Below, one piece after another: positions 54,815 to 62,892 of a stretch of DNA of 64,000 nt. Positions within the stretch are counted from its first letter, which is position 1; the number at the start of each line of letters is the position of its first letter. The notes beneath the pieces are model-generated. The model did not search any database. It was not told the DNA's origin and saw only the letters and a list, made by a program, of their open reading frames with translations. A program made the translations under genes and the position numbers. Source of the stretch: Hydrotalea sp. (GTDB taxonomy: Bacteria; Bacteroidota; Bacteroidia; Chitinophagales; Chitinophagaceae); NCBI GenBank assembly GCA_027364735.1, contig DAHXOT010000032.1, forward strand, positions 81,495 through 145,494. Direction: 5' to 3'.

Positions 54815-56437
54815 ATGCAAGTAATAGCTAATTCGGGAGTATTATATGCACTTAGCTTGACTTTACTTAATAGTATATGGCAAAGTGGTTTATTATGGCT
54901 ATTATATTTATTCATTACCCGAATAATAAAGCTTACATCACACATAAAATATTGGATAGCTGTTTTATTACAATTAATAAGTTGTATAATTTTTATTTTT
55001 TCAGTTGCAGCAAATACCATTTCGAAAAAAGCATTTTTTTATGGTTTTAATGCCAGTCAAAGCAACACCATATTTTTACCAACTAATACAAGCAATATAT
55101 CTCAAATTTTACCTTTATTAGCACTTCTGTATTTACTATTAACTTCATTTTTTTTACTTAAACTAATTTACACTTATCAGTTTTCTCTAAAAATATATCG
55201 AAGACATTTAATTGAGATAGATGAAAGATGGCTAAATTTTATAGCCAACTATATAAAAAAATGGAATATACAATCTACCATAAAAATATTTGCTTCGGTT
55301 GAAGTTGATAGTCCATTAACCTTTGGCATATTAAAACCTATAATCATAGTTCCATTAGCCAGCATCAATTACCTCAGCACAGAACAAATGGAAGCTGTTT
55401 TACTACATGAATTATCGCATATTAAAAGAGCCGATTATTTTATAAACCTATTATTAGTATTGATTGAGACTATTTTATTTTTCAACCCATTTAACCAATT
55501 AATCAGCAAAATAATATTACAAGAAAGAGAAAGTGCTTGTGATGATGTTGTATTATCTTTTTCTTATTCACCAATAACTTATGCAGAAGCCTTGTTTCAA
55601 TTAGCGGCCAATTCTGTAAGAAAAGATAGTTTGCAACTTTCAATGAAGGCTATTAATAACAATACTTATTTATTAAAAAGAATTGCAAGAATTACAGGCA
55701 CTTACCAATATAAGTCTGATTTTAGTTATCTAAAAAGTATAAAAATTATAGCACTACTATTAATAAGCATCAGTACAGCCTTCTTAACTTTTTTTAATTT
55801 TACTTCTACTAACAATAATAACCAAAAATCAACTCAATTAATATCTTCCATTAAGGAAAATAAAAATAATGTTGCTATAAAAAATAGCTATTCAAAAAAG
55901 TTTGAAAATAATAGCCGCATAATTCACTCCAAAAAACATTTTAGTCATACAACAAAATATACCATTACCGATAACGACCTTAACGCTATTGTAGCAACCT
56001 TAAATAGTTTTCCAATTGAGCAAGTAAACTATACTTCTATAGAATCTAATTTGAAAAATAAAATTAATAGAACCACCTATTCTCTTTCTTCAAAAAATTT
56101 AAAAGAAAAAATAAAAAAATATTTAAGTAAGAAAAATATTTCTGTTGCAGATTTTAAAGATAAAATAGACTCTCTGAAAACAATGCTTCAAAAGCAACAA
56201 TTACTTGTACATTTTGCTGCATTCACAAAGAACAATGCAGTTATCTTACCATCTATTTATATTGAGAAAGATTTAAATGAAAGTACCGATTCAACCAATG
56301 TAAGTTCTAATGATACCACTGCAACAAAAGCCTCATCACAATTGTATATGATAATTAATTTAAAAACAGAAAATAAAGATTCGGCATACCTTATTATTCC
56401 ACTAAAGAGAACATTGTATCCTTCTTCTGCAGACTAA
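54815..56437 (+). CDS. BlaR1-like M56 membrane metallopeptidase
   Basis: This 540-aa sensor-protease is the partner of the BlaI-type repressor. Transmembrane helices are predicted at about residues 8-36, 46-66, 97-119 and 307-327. The zinc site HELSH is at 198-202, with ERESACDD further on, so the cytoplasmic protease loop is intact. After the last helix, about 210 residues face the periplasm. They are Ser/Asn/Lys-rich with coiled-coil character and show no penicillin-binding motif (S-x-x-K, KTG) of true BlaR1. The signal sensed is therefore unknown. Its stop lies 6 bp from that of the convergent PorP/SprF gene. Confidence 0.9.
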   Translation: MQVIANSGVLYALSLTLLNSIWQSGLLWLLYLFITRIIKLTSHIKYWIAVLLQLISCIIFIFSVAANTISKKAFFYGFNASQSNTIFLPTNTSNISQILPLLALLYLLLTSFFLLKLIYTYQFSLKIYRRHLIEIDERWLNFIANYIKKWNIQSTIKIFASVEVDSPLTFGILKPIIIVPLASINYLSTEQMEAVLLHELSHIKRADYFINLLLVLIETILFFNPFNQLISKIILQERESACDDVVLSFSYSPITYAEALFQLAANSVRKDSLQLSMKAINNNTYLLKRIARITGTYQYKSDFSYLKSIKIIALLLISISTAFLTFFNFTSTNNNNQKSTQLISSIKENKNNVAIKNSYSKKFENNSRIIHSKKHFSHTTKYTITDNDLNAIVATLNSFPIEQVNYTSIESNLKNKINRTTYSLSSKNLKEKIKKYLSKKNISVADFKDKIDSLKTMLQKQQLLVHFAAFTKNNAVILPSIYIEKDLNESTDSTNVSSNDTTATKASSQLYMIINLKTENKDSAYLIIPLKRTLYPSSAD

Positions 56438-56443
56438 ATATTA

Positions 56444-57520
56444 CTACCAAAAAAGTTTAGGATTCGTATTACCATACCGATTATTTATCATAAACCCAAT
56501 TAACAATTCATGAGTTCCTTTACTAACGGTATTGAGTAAAGATGTACTTAGATCGTACGAATAACCAATTAAAATATCTTTAGCTGCATGAATGCCTAAC
56601 ATTGCAGCAAAGCCATTTTGATAACGATAAGAAAATCCTGCCCACAAAATATCTTGATATTGAAATTTGGAATTAATATCAAAAGAAATTGGCAATGGAT
56701 TAATATAACGAACCATTACAGAAGGAAGAAAACTAACATCATCCGATAAAGGTATTTTATATCCGGCAGTGAAAAAAGTATGCGGCAAAAGTTTGCCCGA
56801 TTGCAATGCTACCGTATTATTAGAAAACGCAACCTGCTCAGGAATAATTTGCTGCATAGATAATCCTATAAAATACTTATCGGAGTACAATAAAACTCCG
56901 GCACTCATATCCGGCTTAATTGAATTGATGATTCCACTTGTACCAACAGCAGGATCTACAGGAGTTGCAAAACTAAGTTTATCGGCATTTAAACTTAACT
57001 GAGTAAACCCAATTGAAATACCTACAGATAAAGATGTTTTAGGTGCAATGCCAATGTGATAAGCATAAGAACCATAAGCTGCAAAACGGTTTAAAGGACC
57101 AGTAATATCATTAATTGCCGTAAATCCAACACCTGCATGAGATTCGGGAACTGAATAATTTTGCCATAATGCATCCCCCAACGGATTTTCTCCGGGTGCA
57201 TGAAAAGTGGTAGCCGTTTGTCTATCATAATCGCTCTTCGAAAGTGGCCCATTAATAGTAATATATGTTGTAACCGGAGCATCTTGCAAACCAACCCACT
57301 GCGTTCTATAACTTGCTCTTGCATCCCAATAATTTTCAATTCCGGCAAATGCAGGGTTTATTAAATACTGGTTTAAAATATATTGTGTGTAGTAGGGCCT
57401 TTGCTGTGCGTTGCCATGAAAACAATACAACAATAGCATTACTAAACCAACTACCAATTTATTATAAACAAACCGATTGTTTCTTTGAGCATAAAAAATA
57501 TTTTGAACAATCAACAACAT
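56444..57520 (-). CDS. PorP/SprF-family T9SS outer membrane protein
   Basis: This is an outer-membrane beta-barrel of 358 aa. The long n-region (RNNRFVYNK) and hydrophobic core lead to a cleavage site near GNAQ. The mature protein opens with the family motif QYILNQYLINPAFAG, then ASYRTQWVG. Repeating amphipathic strands follow, with motifs such as VSVGISIGFTQLSL and IGYSYDLSTSLL. PorP/SprF proteins partner with T9SS cargo, particularly type B cargo, at the cell surface. None of the flanking genes is such a cargo, though two T9SS cargos occur elsewhere in the window. A shorter start at the internal Met would destroy the signal peptide. Confidence 0.92.
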   Translation of the reverse strand: MLLIVQNIFYAQRNNRFVYNKLVVGLVMLLLYCFHGNAQQRPYYTQYILNQYLINPAFAGIENYWDARASYRTQWVGLQDAPVTTYITINGPLSKSDYDRQTATTFHAPGENPLGDALWQNYSVPESHAGVGFTAINDITGPLNRFAAYGSYAYHIGIAPKTSLSVGISIGFTQLSLNADKLSFATPVDPAVGTSGIINSIKPDMSAGVLLYSDKYFIGLSMQQIIPEQVAFSNNTVALQSGKLLPHTFFTAGYKIPLSDDVSFLPSVMVRYINPLPISFDINSKFQYQDILWAGFSYRYQNGFAAMLGIHAAKDILIGYSYDLSTSLLNTVSKGTHELLIGFMINNRYGNTNPKLFW

Positions 57521-57610
57521 ACACTGTAATACTAAATCCTGTTTTAGATTATTGAGTAAAATAATAATAAATACAATTCACTAAATATAATTCATACGAA
57601 AGATACATAG

Positions 57611-58240
57611 CTATATGTTAATAGAATTTATTATTTGAGAAGCAGCAGGCCCCTCACAAAATAATATATCTATAATACTTAAGTTATGTTGAAAACCAAT
57701 TTTATGCTGAAATACTTGTGTATACGTAACTAAAGACTCCTGATTTTGAAAATTTTTAGGCACCCATTTATTGCGATAATCATTTATAGTAGAATGATAT
57801 TCTTTAATAAAATTTTGAGAAGTAACAATAGTAGTTTTTAATTTAAGTTGTTGTAATGCCCATTGCAACAACTGCTGATTTAGATCAATTAAATACACAA
57901 ATTGCTTTTCTACCAAAATAGCATACAGCTTGTCTTTATAAAATTCAAAAAATGGAGATTTGCCATAACACGAGATAATTGTTTTCCAATGCATTTTTTG
58001 CCAATGCTGGTTATAATTAATTTTAATATCTTTTATCAATCCTTTCTGTTCTCTCCCATTTAAAATTGGAATGGTTAATGTAATTAACCCATTACTACCT
58101 GCAATAACTGTTCTATTTCTAAAACTAATTTTTTGCCAATTTTCCATGAGCTCAATAGTAGCAGTATGATGTTGAGCCAATGCAACAAAATATTGAATGC
58201 TACCAAAATATTGAGTTTCAATTATCATATTATCGTTCAT
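57611..58240 (-). CDS. WbqC-family protein
   Basis: This 209-aa cytoplasmic protein has the WbqC layout. The N-terminal IETQYFGSIQYF gives the substrate-binding YFxxxxYF-like start. NWQKISFRNRTVIAGSNG follows, then TIPILNGREQKGLIKDIKIN, and W-x-x-K-H-W-x-x-I-x-x-x-Y-x-K-x-PFFEFY closes the first half. WbqC homologues are implicated in O-antigen or sugar-amide biosynthesis and may use a glycine-cleavage-related fold, but the reaction is poorly defined. ATG at 58240 or 58228 are both plausible; the first codon of a longer reading would be TTG. No O-antigen cluster is present here. Confidence 0.85.
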   Translation of the reverse strand: MNDNMIIETQYFGSIQYFVALAQHHTATIELMENWQKISFRNRTVIAGSNGLITLTIPILNGREQKGLIKDIKINYNQHWQKMHWKTIISCYGKSPFFEFYKDKLYAILVEKQFVYLIDLNQQLLQWALQQLKLKTTIVTSQNFIKEYHSTINDYRNKWVPKNFQNQESLVTYTQVFQHKIGFQHNLSIIDILFCEGPAASQIINSINI

Positions 58241-58328
58241 CAAAACATATTATTCCTATCAAAAATAAACCTTAGTTGGTAGTAATAATTGCCTGTTTCA
58301 ATTTTCGTTACTATTTTGCAAATAAAAC

Positions 58329-58778
58329 TTGAAAAAAATAGTATTACTTTCCGTTAGCACCTTTATTCTACTTACCTCTTGCCATAAACCTTTATCCTTT
58401 GAATATAAAGGCATAAAAAATTTTAAACTTGATCAATTGGGTTTCAACAAAAGCAAAGTGTCAATGGATTTAATTTATTTTAATCCCAACGATTTTGGAG
58501 TTGAATTAAAAAAAGTGGATTGTGCTATTTATATTAATAATAGTTATTTAGGAAAATATTTATTAGATACTACTCTTCGCATTAATAGAAAATCGGAATT
58601 TATTTTACCTTCTTCAATGGAAGTAGATATGAAAGATATATTTAAAAACGGAGTTGCCTTTTTATTAAACAAAGAAGTATTAGTAAAAGCAGTAGGCACT
58701 TCAAAGGTTGGCAAATCGGGTATATTTTTTACGGTTCCTATTAATTACGAAGCAAGGCAAGCTTTAGCCTTATTTTAA
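58329..58778 (+). CDS. LEA type 2 domain lipoprotein, TTG start
   Basis: This predicted lipoprotein of 149 aa begins MKKIVLLSVSTFILLTSC, with the lipidated Cys18. The only in-frame start that preserves this signal is a TTG at 58329; the next Met is 46 codons later. The mature part is an LEA14-like immunoglobulin fold: YFNPNDFGVELKKVDCAIYINNSYLG is the typical N-P-N-x-F-x-x-x-L core. Such domains are thought to bind lipids or surfaces, but no activity is established. The end overlaps the convergent secreted HMA gene by 4 bp. Confidence 0.82.
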   Translation: MKKIVLLSVSTFILLTSCHKPLSFEYKGIKNFKLDQLGFNKSKVSMDLIYFNPNDFGVELKKVDCAIYINNSYLGKYLLDTTLRINRKSEFILPSSMEVDMKDIFKNGVAFLLNKEVLVKAVGTSKVGKSGIFFTVPINYEARQALALF

Positions 58779-59191
58779 TGATATGGTGCTAAATGGCAAG
58801 GTTTACCCTTTTGTGGGCCGCCACCATCTTCGGCTCTTTTGCAAATGGGTGGCAATTTTTTATATGCTTCTTCATCGGCTTTTGTGCTATCGGCATCATA
58901 CCCTGCATTATTTAATACAGTGCGAATTACATCGGGCGTAACTCTATCGGGTACATATTGAATTCTTATTTCCCCCGACAATAAATTATATTTCCGTTGT
59001 AACATACCACTTTCCATTTCCGATTCATTTGCATTGGCTAAATATCTATCCAATCTTTCTTTACATTCCCAGCATTTAAGATTATCGGATTTGATGGTTA
59101 TCCATTGTGCTTTTGAAGCCATTACTTGTGCATGAAGCACAGCAACAGAACATACAAGCAGTATTGCTATTATAAAAAGTTTAATTTTCAT
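58775..59191 (-). CDS. Secreted HMA-like (CxxC) protein
   Basis: This exported protein of 138 aa has a signal peptide ending HAQ. The central 75 residues form a ferredoxin-like heavy-metal-associated domain, with the metal-binding motif CWEC near residue 40 and EIRIQYVPDRVTPDVIRTVLNNAGYDAD as its second half. The C-terminal tail adds cysteines in PPICKR and KPCHLAPYH with a histidine, giving a possible second metal site. Copper or another soft metal is the natural guess; a periplasmic chaperone role is inferred. Its end overlaps the LEA2 gene by 4 bp. pyrE lies 13 bp upstream, so they may share a transcript. Confidence 0.82.
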   Translation of the reverse strand: MKIKLFIIAILLVCSVAVLHAQVMASKAQWITIKSDNLKCWECKERLDRYLANANESEMESGMLQRKYNLLSGEIRIQYVPDRVTPDVIRTVLNNAGYDADSTKADEEAYKKLPPICKRAEDGGGPQKGKPCHLAPYH

Positions 59192-59204
59192 TTAATTATT
59201 TTAA

Positions 59205-59834
59205 TTATACACTCCATTGAGAAGGATTATCCTGCCATTGTTTTAATACCATTTCTCTCTCTTTATTTACATATCCTTTACTTACAGCTAATTCAATTAA
59301 TGAATTATAATTAGTTAAAGAATAATAAGGAACCTTTTTTTCTTCGAAAGCTTTGTGTGCTACATCAAAACCGTAATTAAAAATTGAAACCATACCATCA
59401 ACTACTAATCCGGCAGCTCGTAATACATCTACAACTTGCAAACTGCTTTTTCCGGTTGAGATAAGGTCTTCCATTACAATTACGCGTTGACCCAATTCGT
59501 AAAATCCTTCTATCTGATTTCCCAACCCATGTTCTTTAGGTTTTGGCCTAACATATATATAAGGTAATTTTAATTGATCGGCAGCCATGGCACCCCATGC
59601 AATTCCTGCTGTAGCTACTCCGGCAATAAGTTGGGCTTCCGGAAATTTTTCAAAAATTACATTACATAATTCACTCTTTATAAAGTCTCTAACAAAAGGG
59701 AAAGATAATATTCTTCTATTATCACAATAAATAGGACTAAGCCAACCACTTGCCCAAGTATAAGGTTTATCACTACTTAATTTTACAGCCTGTACTTGCA
59801 ATAATTTTTCTGCAACTGCTTTTTCGTTTGTCAT
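59205..59834 (-). CDS. pyrE: Orotate phosphoribosyltransferase
   Basis: PyrE joins orotate to PRPP to make OMP in pyrimidine synthesis. At 209 aa it is a standard form. The PRPP motif VIVMEDLISTGKSSLQ is near residue 117. TWASGWLSPIYCDNR and the flexible-loop region YVRPKPKEHGLGNQIEG (with the catalytic lysine) are typical. It is separated from pyrB and pyrR by three unrelated genes, so the pathway is only loosely clustered here. Confidence 0.96.
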   Translation of the reverse strand: MTNEKAVAEKLLQVQAVKLSSDKPYTWASGWLSPIYCDNRRILSFPFVRDFIKSELCNVIFEKFPEAQLIAGVATAGIAWGAMAADQLKLPYIYVRPKPKEHGLGNQIEGFYELGQRVIVMEDLISTGKSSLQVVDVLRAAGLVVDGMVSIFNYGFDVAHKAFEEKKVPYYSLTNYNSLIELAVSKGYVNKEREMVLKQWQDNPSQWSV

Positions 59835-59898
59835 ACTGCTAAGATAAAAAGCGATTTGATACTTTTGATAAACAATTGTATATAATTACTTAAAATTG

Positions 59899-60321
59899 AT
59901 GAATATGAAAAGAACCATAATTGCAGCCGGTGGAGTAGTTAATAATGCTGACAATAATATTTTGATGATTTATAGAAAAGGATATTGGGATTTACCAAAA
60001 GGAAAACTCGATGAAGGAGAATCTATTGAGCAATGTGCCATACGAGAAGTACAAGAAGAAACCGGATTACAAACTATTCATTTAGGAAAATTTATTTGCA
60101 CTACTTATCATGAATATTTAGACCCTTTTTTACAAGAAGAAGTAATTAAAGAAACGCATTGGTTTAGTATGAAGATAACAGATAATCAACCATTAGTTCC
60201 ACAAGTAGAAGAAAATATAACAGCAATAGAATGGGTTGATTCGATGAAACTAAAGAATAATTTACAAAATACTTATCCAAATATTATTACTGTAATTGAA
60301 AATTATACAGCAAAAAAGTGA
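59899..60321 (+). CDS. Nudix hydrolase
   Basis: This 140-aa Nudix-fold pyrophosphohydrolase has the complete box G-x5-E-x7-REVQEETGL (GKLDEG then E, SIEQCAI, REVQEETGL) near residues 37-59. The N-terminal AAGGVVNNADNNILMIYR and WDLPKGKL are typical of the MutT/Ap4A branch. HWFSMKITD follows, as in NudF/NudH-like proteins. The substrate cannot be told from the sequence. I start at the ATG at 59899; an ATG six bases later and a TTG three bases earlier are alternatives. Its stop is 2 bp from that of the convergent thioesterase. Confidence 0.9.
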   Translation: MNMKRTIIAAGGVVNNADNNILMIYRKGYWDLPKGKLDEGESIEQCAIREVQEETGLQTIHLGKFICTTYHEYLDPFLQEEVIKETHWFSMKITDNQPLVPQVEENITAIEWVDSMKLKNNLQNTYPNIITVIENYTAKK

Positions 60322-60323
60322 AT

Positions 60324-60752
60324 TTATTTTTTAGGTATTATTGCTACTGTTAGCCGACTAATACAAATTAATTTATTTTCTTCATTCTTAATTTTTATAT
60401 CCCAAACATGTGTTCTTCCACCGATATGCAAAGGTGTAGCAGTTGCAATTACATGCCCGGATGTAATACTTTTAATATGATTGGCATTAATATCTAAACC
60501 AACACCTATAAACTTATCAGTATCAATAATTAACGAAGATCCAACACTGCCAATAGTTTCGGCCAATGCAACACTTGCACCTCCATGCAGCAATCCGTAG
60601 GGTTGATGTGTTCTCTTATCAACCGGCATAGTAGCTTTTAAAAAATCATCGCCAATTTCAATAAACCGAATATCTAACAATTCGGACAATGTATTTTTAT
60701 TCCAATTATTACAATCGTTAATAGTAACATCTTTCTTCCACCAAATACTCAT
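60324..60752 (-). CDS. PaaI-type hotdog-fold thioesterase
   Basis: This 142-aa protein has the hotdog fold of acyl-CoA thioesterases. The motif LLHGGASVALAETIGS (near residue 55) contains the helix-start HGG and the catalytic Glu of the PaaI/YbdB class. GLDINANHIKS and TATPLHIGGRTHVWDIKIKNE give the central strand. Relatives hydrolyse aromatic or DHNA-CoA thioesters, and menaquinone synthesis (DHNA-CoA hydrolysis) is one option, but no men gene is near. The gene overlaps the end of coaD by 4 bp and is translationally coupled to it. Confidence 0.88.
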   Translation of the reverse strand: MSIWWKKDVTINDCNNWNKNTLSELLDIRFIEIGDDFLKATMPVDKRTHQPYGLLHGGASVALAETIGSVGSSLIIDTDKFIGVGLDINANHIKSITSGHVIATATPLHIGGRTHVWDIKIKNEENKLICISRLTVAIIPKK

Positions 60753-61228
60753 AATATAAGTTTAGCCTTAATGGAATCTGTAACCTGATTAGGTAAGAAA
60801 AAAGAAGCATCTCCTCCATTACGCAAAATATCTCTAACAATTGTAGATGCTATGGAAGTATATTTTGGTTCTCCGGTTAAAAAAATTGTTTCAATTTGTT
60901 TATCTAAAATTCTGTTGGCATCGGCAATTGTTTTTTCATATTCAAAATCGCTAACATACCTAATGCCTCGCAAAATAAATTTTGCTCCAATTTTTTTGCA
61001 AAAATCAATTGTCAATCCATCATACATTACACTTTCTACACGTGGCTCATCTTTATAAATATCGTGCAACCACTGAACACGTTGCTCGGGAGTAAACATG
61101 GGACTTTTAGATACGTTTACACCAATACCTACTACTACTTTATCAAATAAAGGCAAAGCACGGTTAATAATATCAACATGCCCTAATGTTACAGGATCGA
61201 AGGTTCCGGGAAATAAACAAATTCGCAT
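60749..61228 (-). CDS. coaD: Phosphopantetheine adenylyltransferase
   Basis: CoaD makes dephospho-CoA from 4'-phosphopantetheine and ATP, the penultimate step of CoA synthesis. It has 159 aa, standard. The nucleotidyltransferase motif is in FPGTFDPVTLGHVDI (T-x-G-H) near residue 6. SPMFTPEQRVQWL, FILRGIRYVSDFEYE and the SSTIVRDI-type motif as ASTIVRDILRNGGD complete the signature. It begins an overlapping pair with the thioesterase, which presumably acts on CoA esters. Confidence 0.96.
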   Translation of the reverse strand: MRICLFPGTFDPVTLGHVDIINRALPLFDKVVVGIGVNVSKSPMFTPEQRVQWLHDIYKDEPRVESVMYDGLTIDFCKKIGAKFILRGIRYVSDFEYEKTIADANRILDKQIETIFLTGEPKYTSIASTIVRDILRNGGDASFFLPNQVTDSIKAKLIL

Positions 61229-61324
61229 AAAATAAGTTGTGCGTTAAATATTGTGTATCCTAAACTATAGATAATAATTAATAATCTTCAAACTTACCAA
61301 TTGTATTATTTCAGTATCTATGGC

Positions 61325-62251
61325 TTAGTTCTCTCTATTAGCCAACAAATATAGTACAGCCATTCTAACAGCAACACCATTTTCAACTTGATGTAAAATG
61401 ATAGAATATGGGCCATCGGCAACATCACTATCTAATTCAACCCCTCTATTAATGGGTCCGGGATGCATGATTGTAATTTCTTTTCCTAAACTTTCTAACA
61501 GCTTTTTATTAATTCCATACGCTAAATTATATTCTCGTAAGGATGAAAATAAAGGCTGATTTTGACGCTCTAATTGAATACGTAATACATTGGCAACATC
61601 GCACCATTGTAATGCCTTTTTTATATTGTATTCTACTTTTACACCAAATGCTTCGGTAATATATTTAGGAATAAGTGTAGGTGGACCGGCTACTACAATT
61701 TCTGCACCCATTTTTTTAAGTAAATAAATATCGCTTAAAGCTACTCTACTATGCATAATATCGCCAATAATTGCCACTTTCAATCCCTCTAATTTTCCAA
61801 ATTTTTCTCGCATAGAAAATGCGTCCAATAGCGCTTGTGTAGGATGTTCGTTAATACCGTCTCCCGCATTTATAATAGCAGCGGGAATATGTTTTGCAAG
61901 AAAGTGAGGAGCTCCGCTGGCACTGTGCCGCATTACAACCATATCTACTTTCATGCTCAAAATATTATTTACGGTGTCTAATAATGTTTCTCCTTTTGCA
62001 GCAGAAGAACCGCTAACGGTAAAATTAATGGTATCGGCACTTAATCGTTTTTCAGCTAATTCAAAAGAAATTCTTGTACGAGTTGAATTTTCATAAAATA
62101 AGTTTACAATAGTTACATCGCGTAAAGAGGGTACTTTTTTTACCGGTCGCTGTAAAACTTCCTTGAATTGTGCGGCTGTGGAGAGAATAATCTCTATGTC
62201 TTCTTTTTGAAGGTCTTTAATACCAAGAAGGTGTTTGGTAGATAGTTTCAT
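61325..62251 (-). CDS. pyrB: Aspartate carbamoyltransferase catalytic chain
   Basis: PyrB condenses carbamoyl phosphate and aspartate to carbamoyl aspartate, the committed pyrimidine step. At 308 aa it is full length. The carbamoyl phosphate motif NSTRTRISFE is near residue 55. MRHSASGAPH, INAGDGINEHPTQALLDAF and MHPGPINRGVELD follow in order. No pyrI regulatory chain is adjacent, so the enzyme is probably a simple trimer as in Bacillus. It follows pyrR by 28 bp and should be co-transcribed with it. Confidence 0.96.
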   Translation of the reverse strand: MKLSTKHLLGIKDLQKEDIEIILSTAAQFKEVLQRPVKKVPSLRDVTIVNLFYENSTRTRISFELAEKRLSADTINFTVSGSSAAKGETLLDTVNNILSMKVDMVVMRHSASGAPHFLAKHIPAAIINAGDGINEHPTQALLDAFSMREKFGKLEGLKVAIIGDIMHSRVALSDIYLLKKMGAEIVVAGPPTLIPKYITEAFGVKVEYNIKKALQWCDVANVLRIQLERQNQPLFSSLREYNLAYGINKKLLESLGKEITIMHPGPINRGVELDSDVADGPYSIILHQVENGVAVRMAVLYLLANREN

Positions 62252-62279
62252 TAAAGTGCGAAGATATAGTATTCATTAA

Positions 62280-62807
62280 TTAAGAATCCAATAATTCTAC
62301 ACATTCTTTTCCATCATTTTCGAACCAATTTACTTTTACTTTTTGAGATTCGAATGTATCAATGGCTTCACCACAATAATCGGGTTGTATTGGAAATTCA
62401 CGACTAAATCGCCTATCAATCAACACACATAATTCAACCTTAGCAGGTCGTCCATAATCTAATAATGCATCTAATGCAGCTCTGGTGGTTCTTCCTTTAT
62501 ACAACACATCATCTATTAGAATTACATTTTTATTTTCTATACTAAAAGGCAATAAAGTAGTATTGGCCACATGCAACTGTTTTCTAATATCATCTCTATA
62601 AAAAGTAATATCTAATTTTCCATATTGAATGGTGGCAGTATTTACCAATAACTTTAATGCATCTACAATTCTATCGCTTAAAAATACACCTCTGGGTTGG
62701 ATACCTAAAATTACAGTATCATTTAAATGCAAATGATTTTCGTGAATTTGATGTGCCAACCGCTTTACGGTTAGTTTTATTTGTTGCTCTGTAAGAATGG
62801 GTTTCAC
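62280..62807 (-). CDS. pyrR: PyrR bifunctional regulator / uracil phosphoribosyltransferase, GTG start
   Basis: This 175-aa protein of PRTase fold is a homologue of Bacillus PyrR, an RNA-binding attenuator that can also have uracil phosphoribosyltransferase activity. The PRPP motif is VILIDDVLYKGRTTRAA near residue 91. LGIQPRGVFLSDRI and LIDRRFSREFPIQPDYCG are typical. The start is GTG at 62807; no ATG alternative keeps the first helix. Directly downstream is pyrB, its expected regulatory target, but I see no PyrR-binding loop or attenuator hairpin in the 85-bp region upstream, so control here may be different. Confidence 0.93.
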   Translation of the reverse strand: MKPILTEQQIKLTVKRLAHQIHENHLHLNDTVILGIQPRGVFLSDRIVDALKLLVNTATIQYGKLDITFYRDDIRKQLHVANTTLLPFSIENKNVILIDDVLYKGRTTRAALDALLDYGRPAKVELCVLIDRRFSREFPIQPDYCGEAIDTFESQKVKVNWFENDGKECVELLDS

Positions 62808-62892
62808 TTACTTATTTTTACTATAAAAATACAGCTTAAAACTATTCGGCAATATTACGTTTGTAATTACTATCCCTTTACTTTGCACCTAC

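Noticed and set aside
54428-56437. Calling the BlaI/M56 pair a beta-lactam resistance regulator
   Set aside because: The sensor lacks a penicillin-binding domain and no beta-lactamase gene is adjacent.
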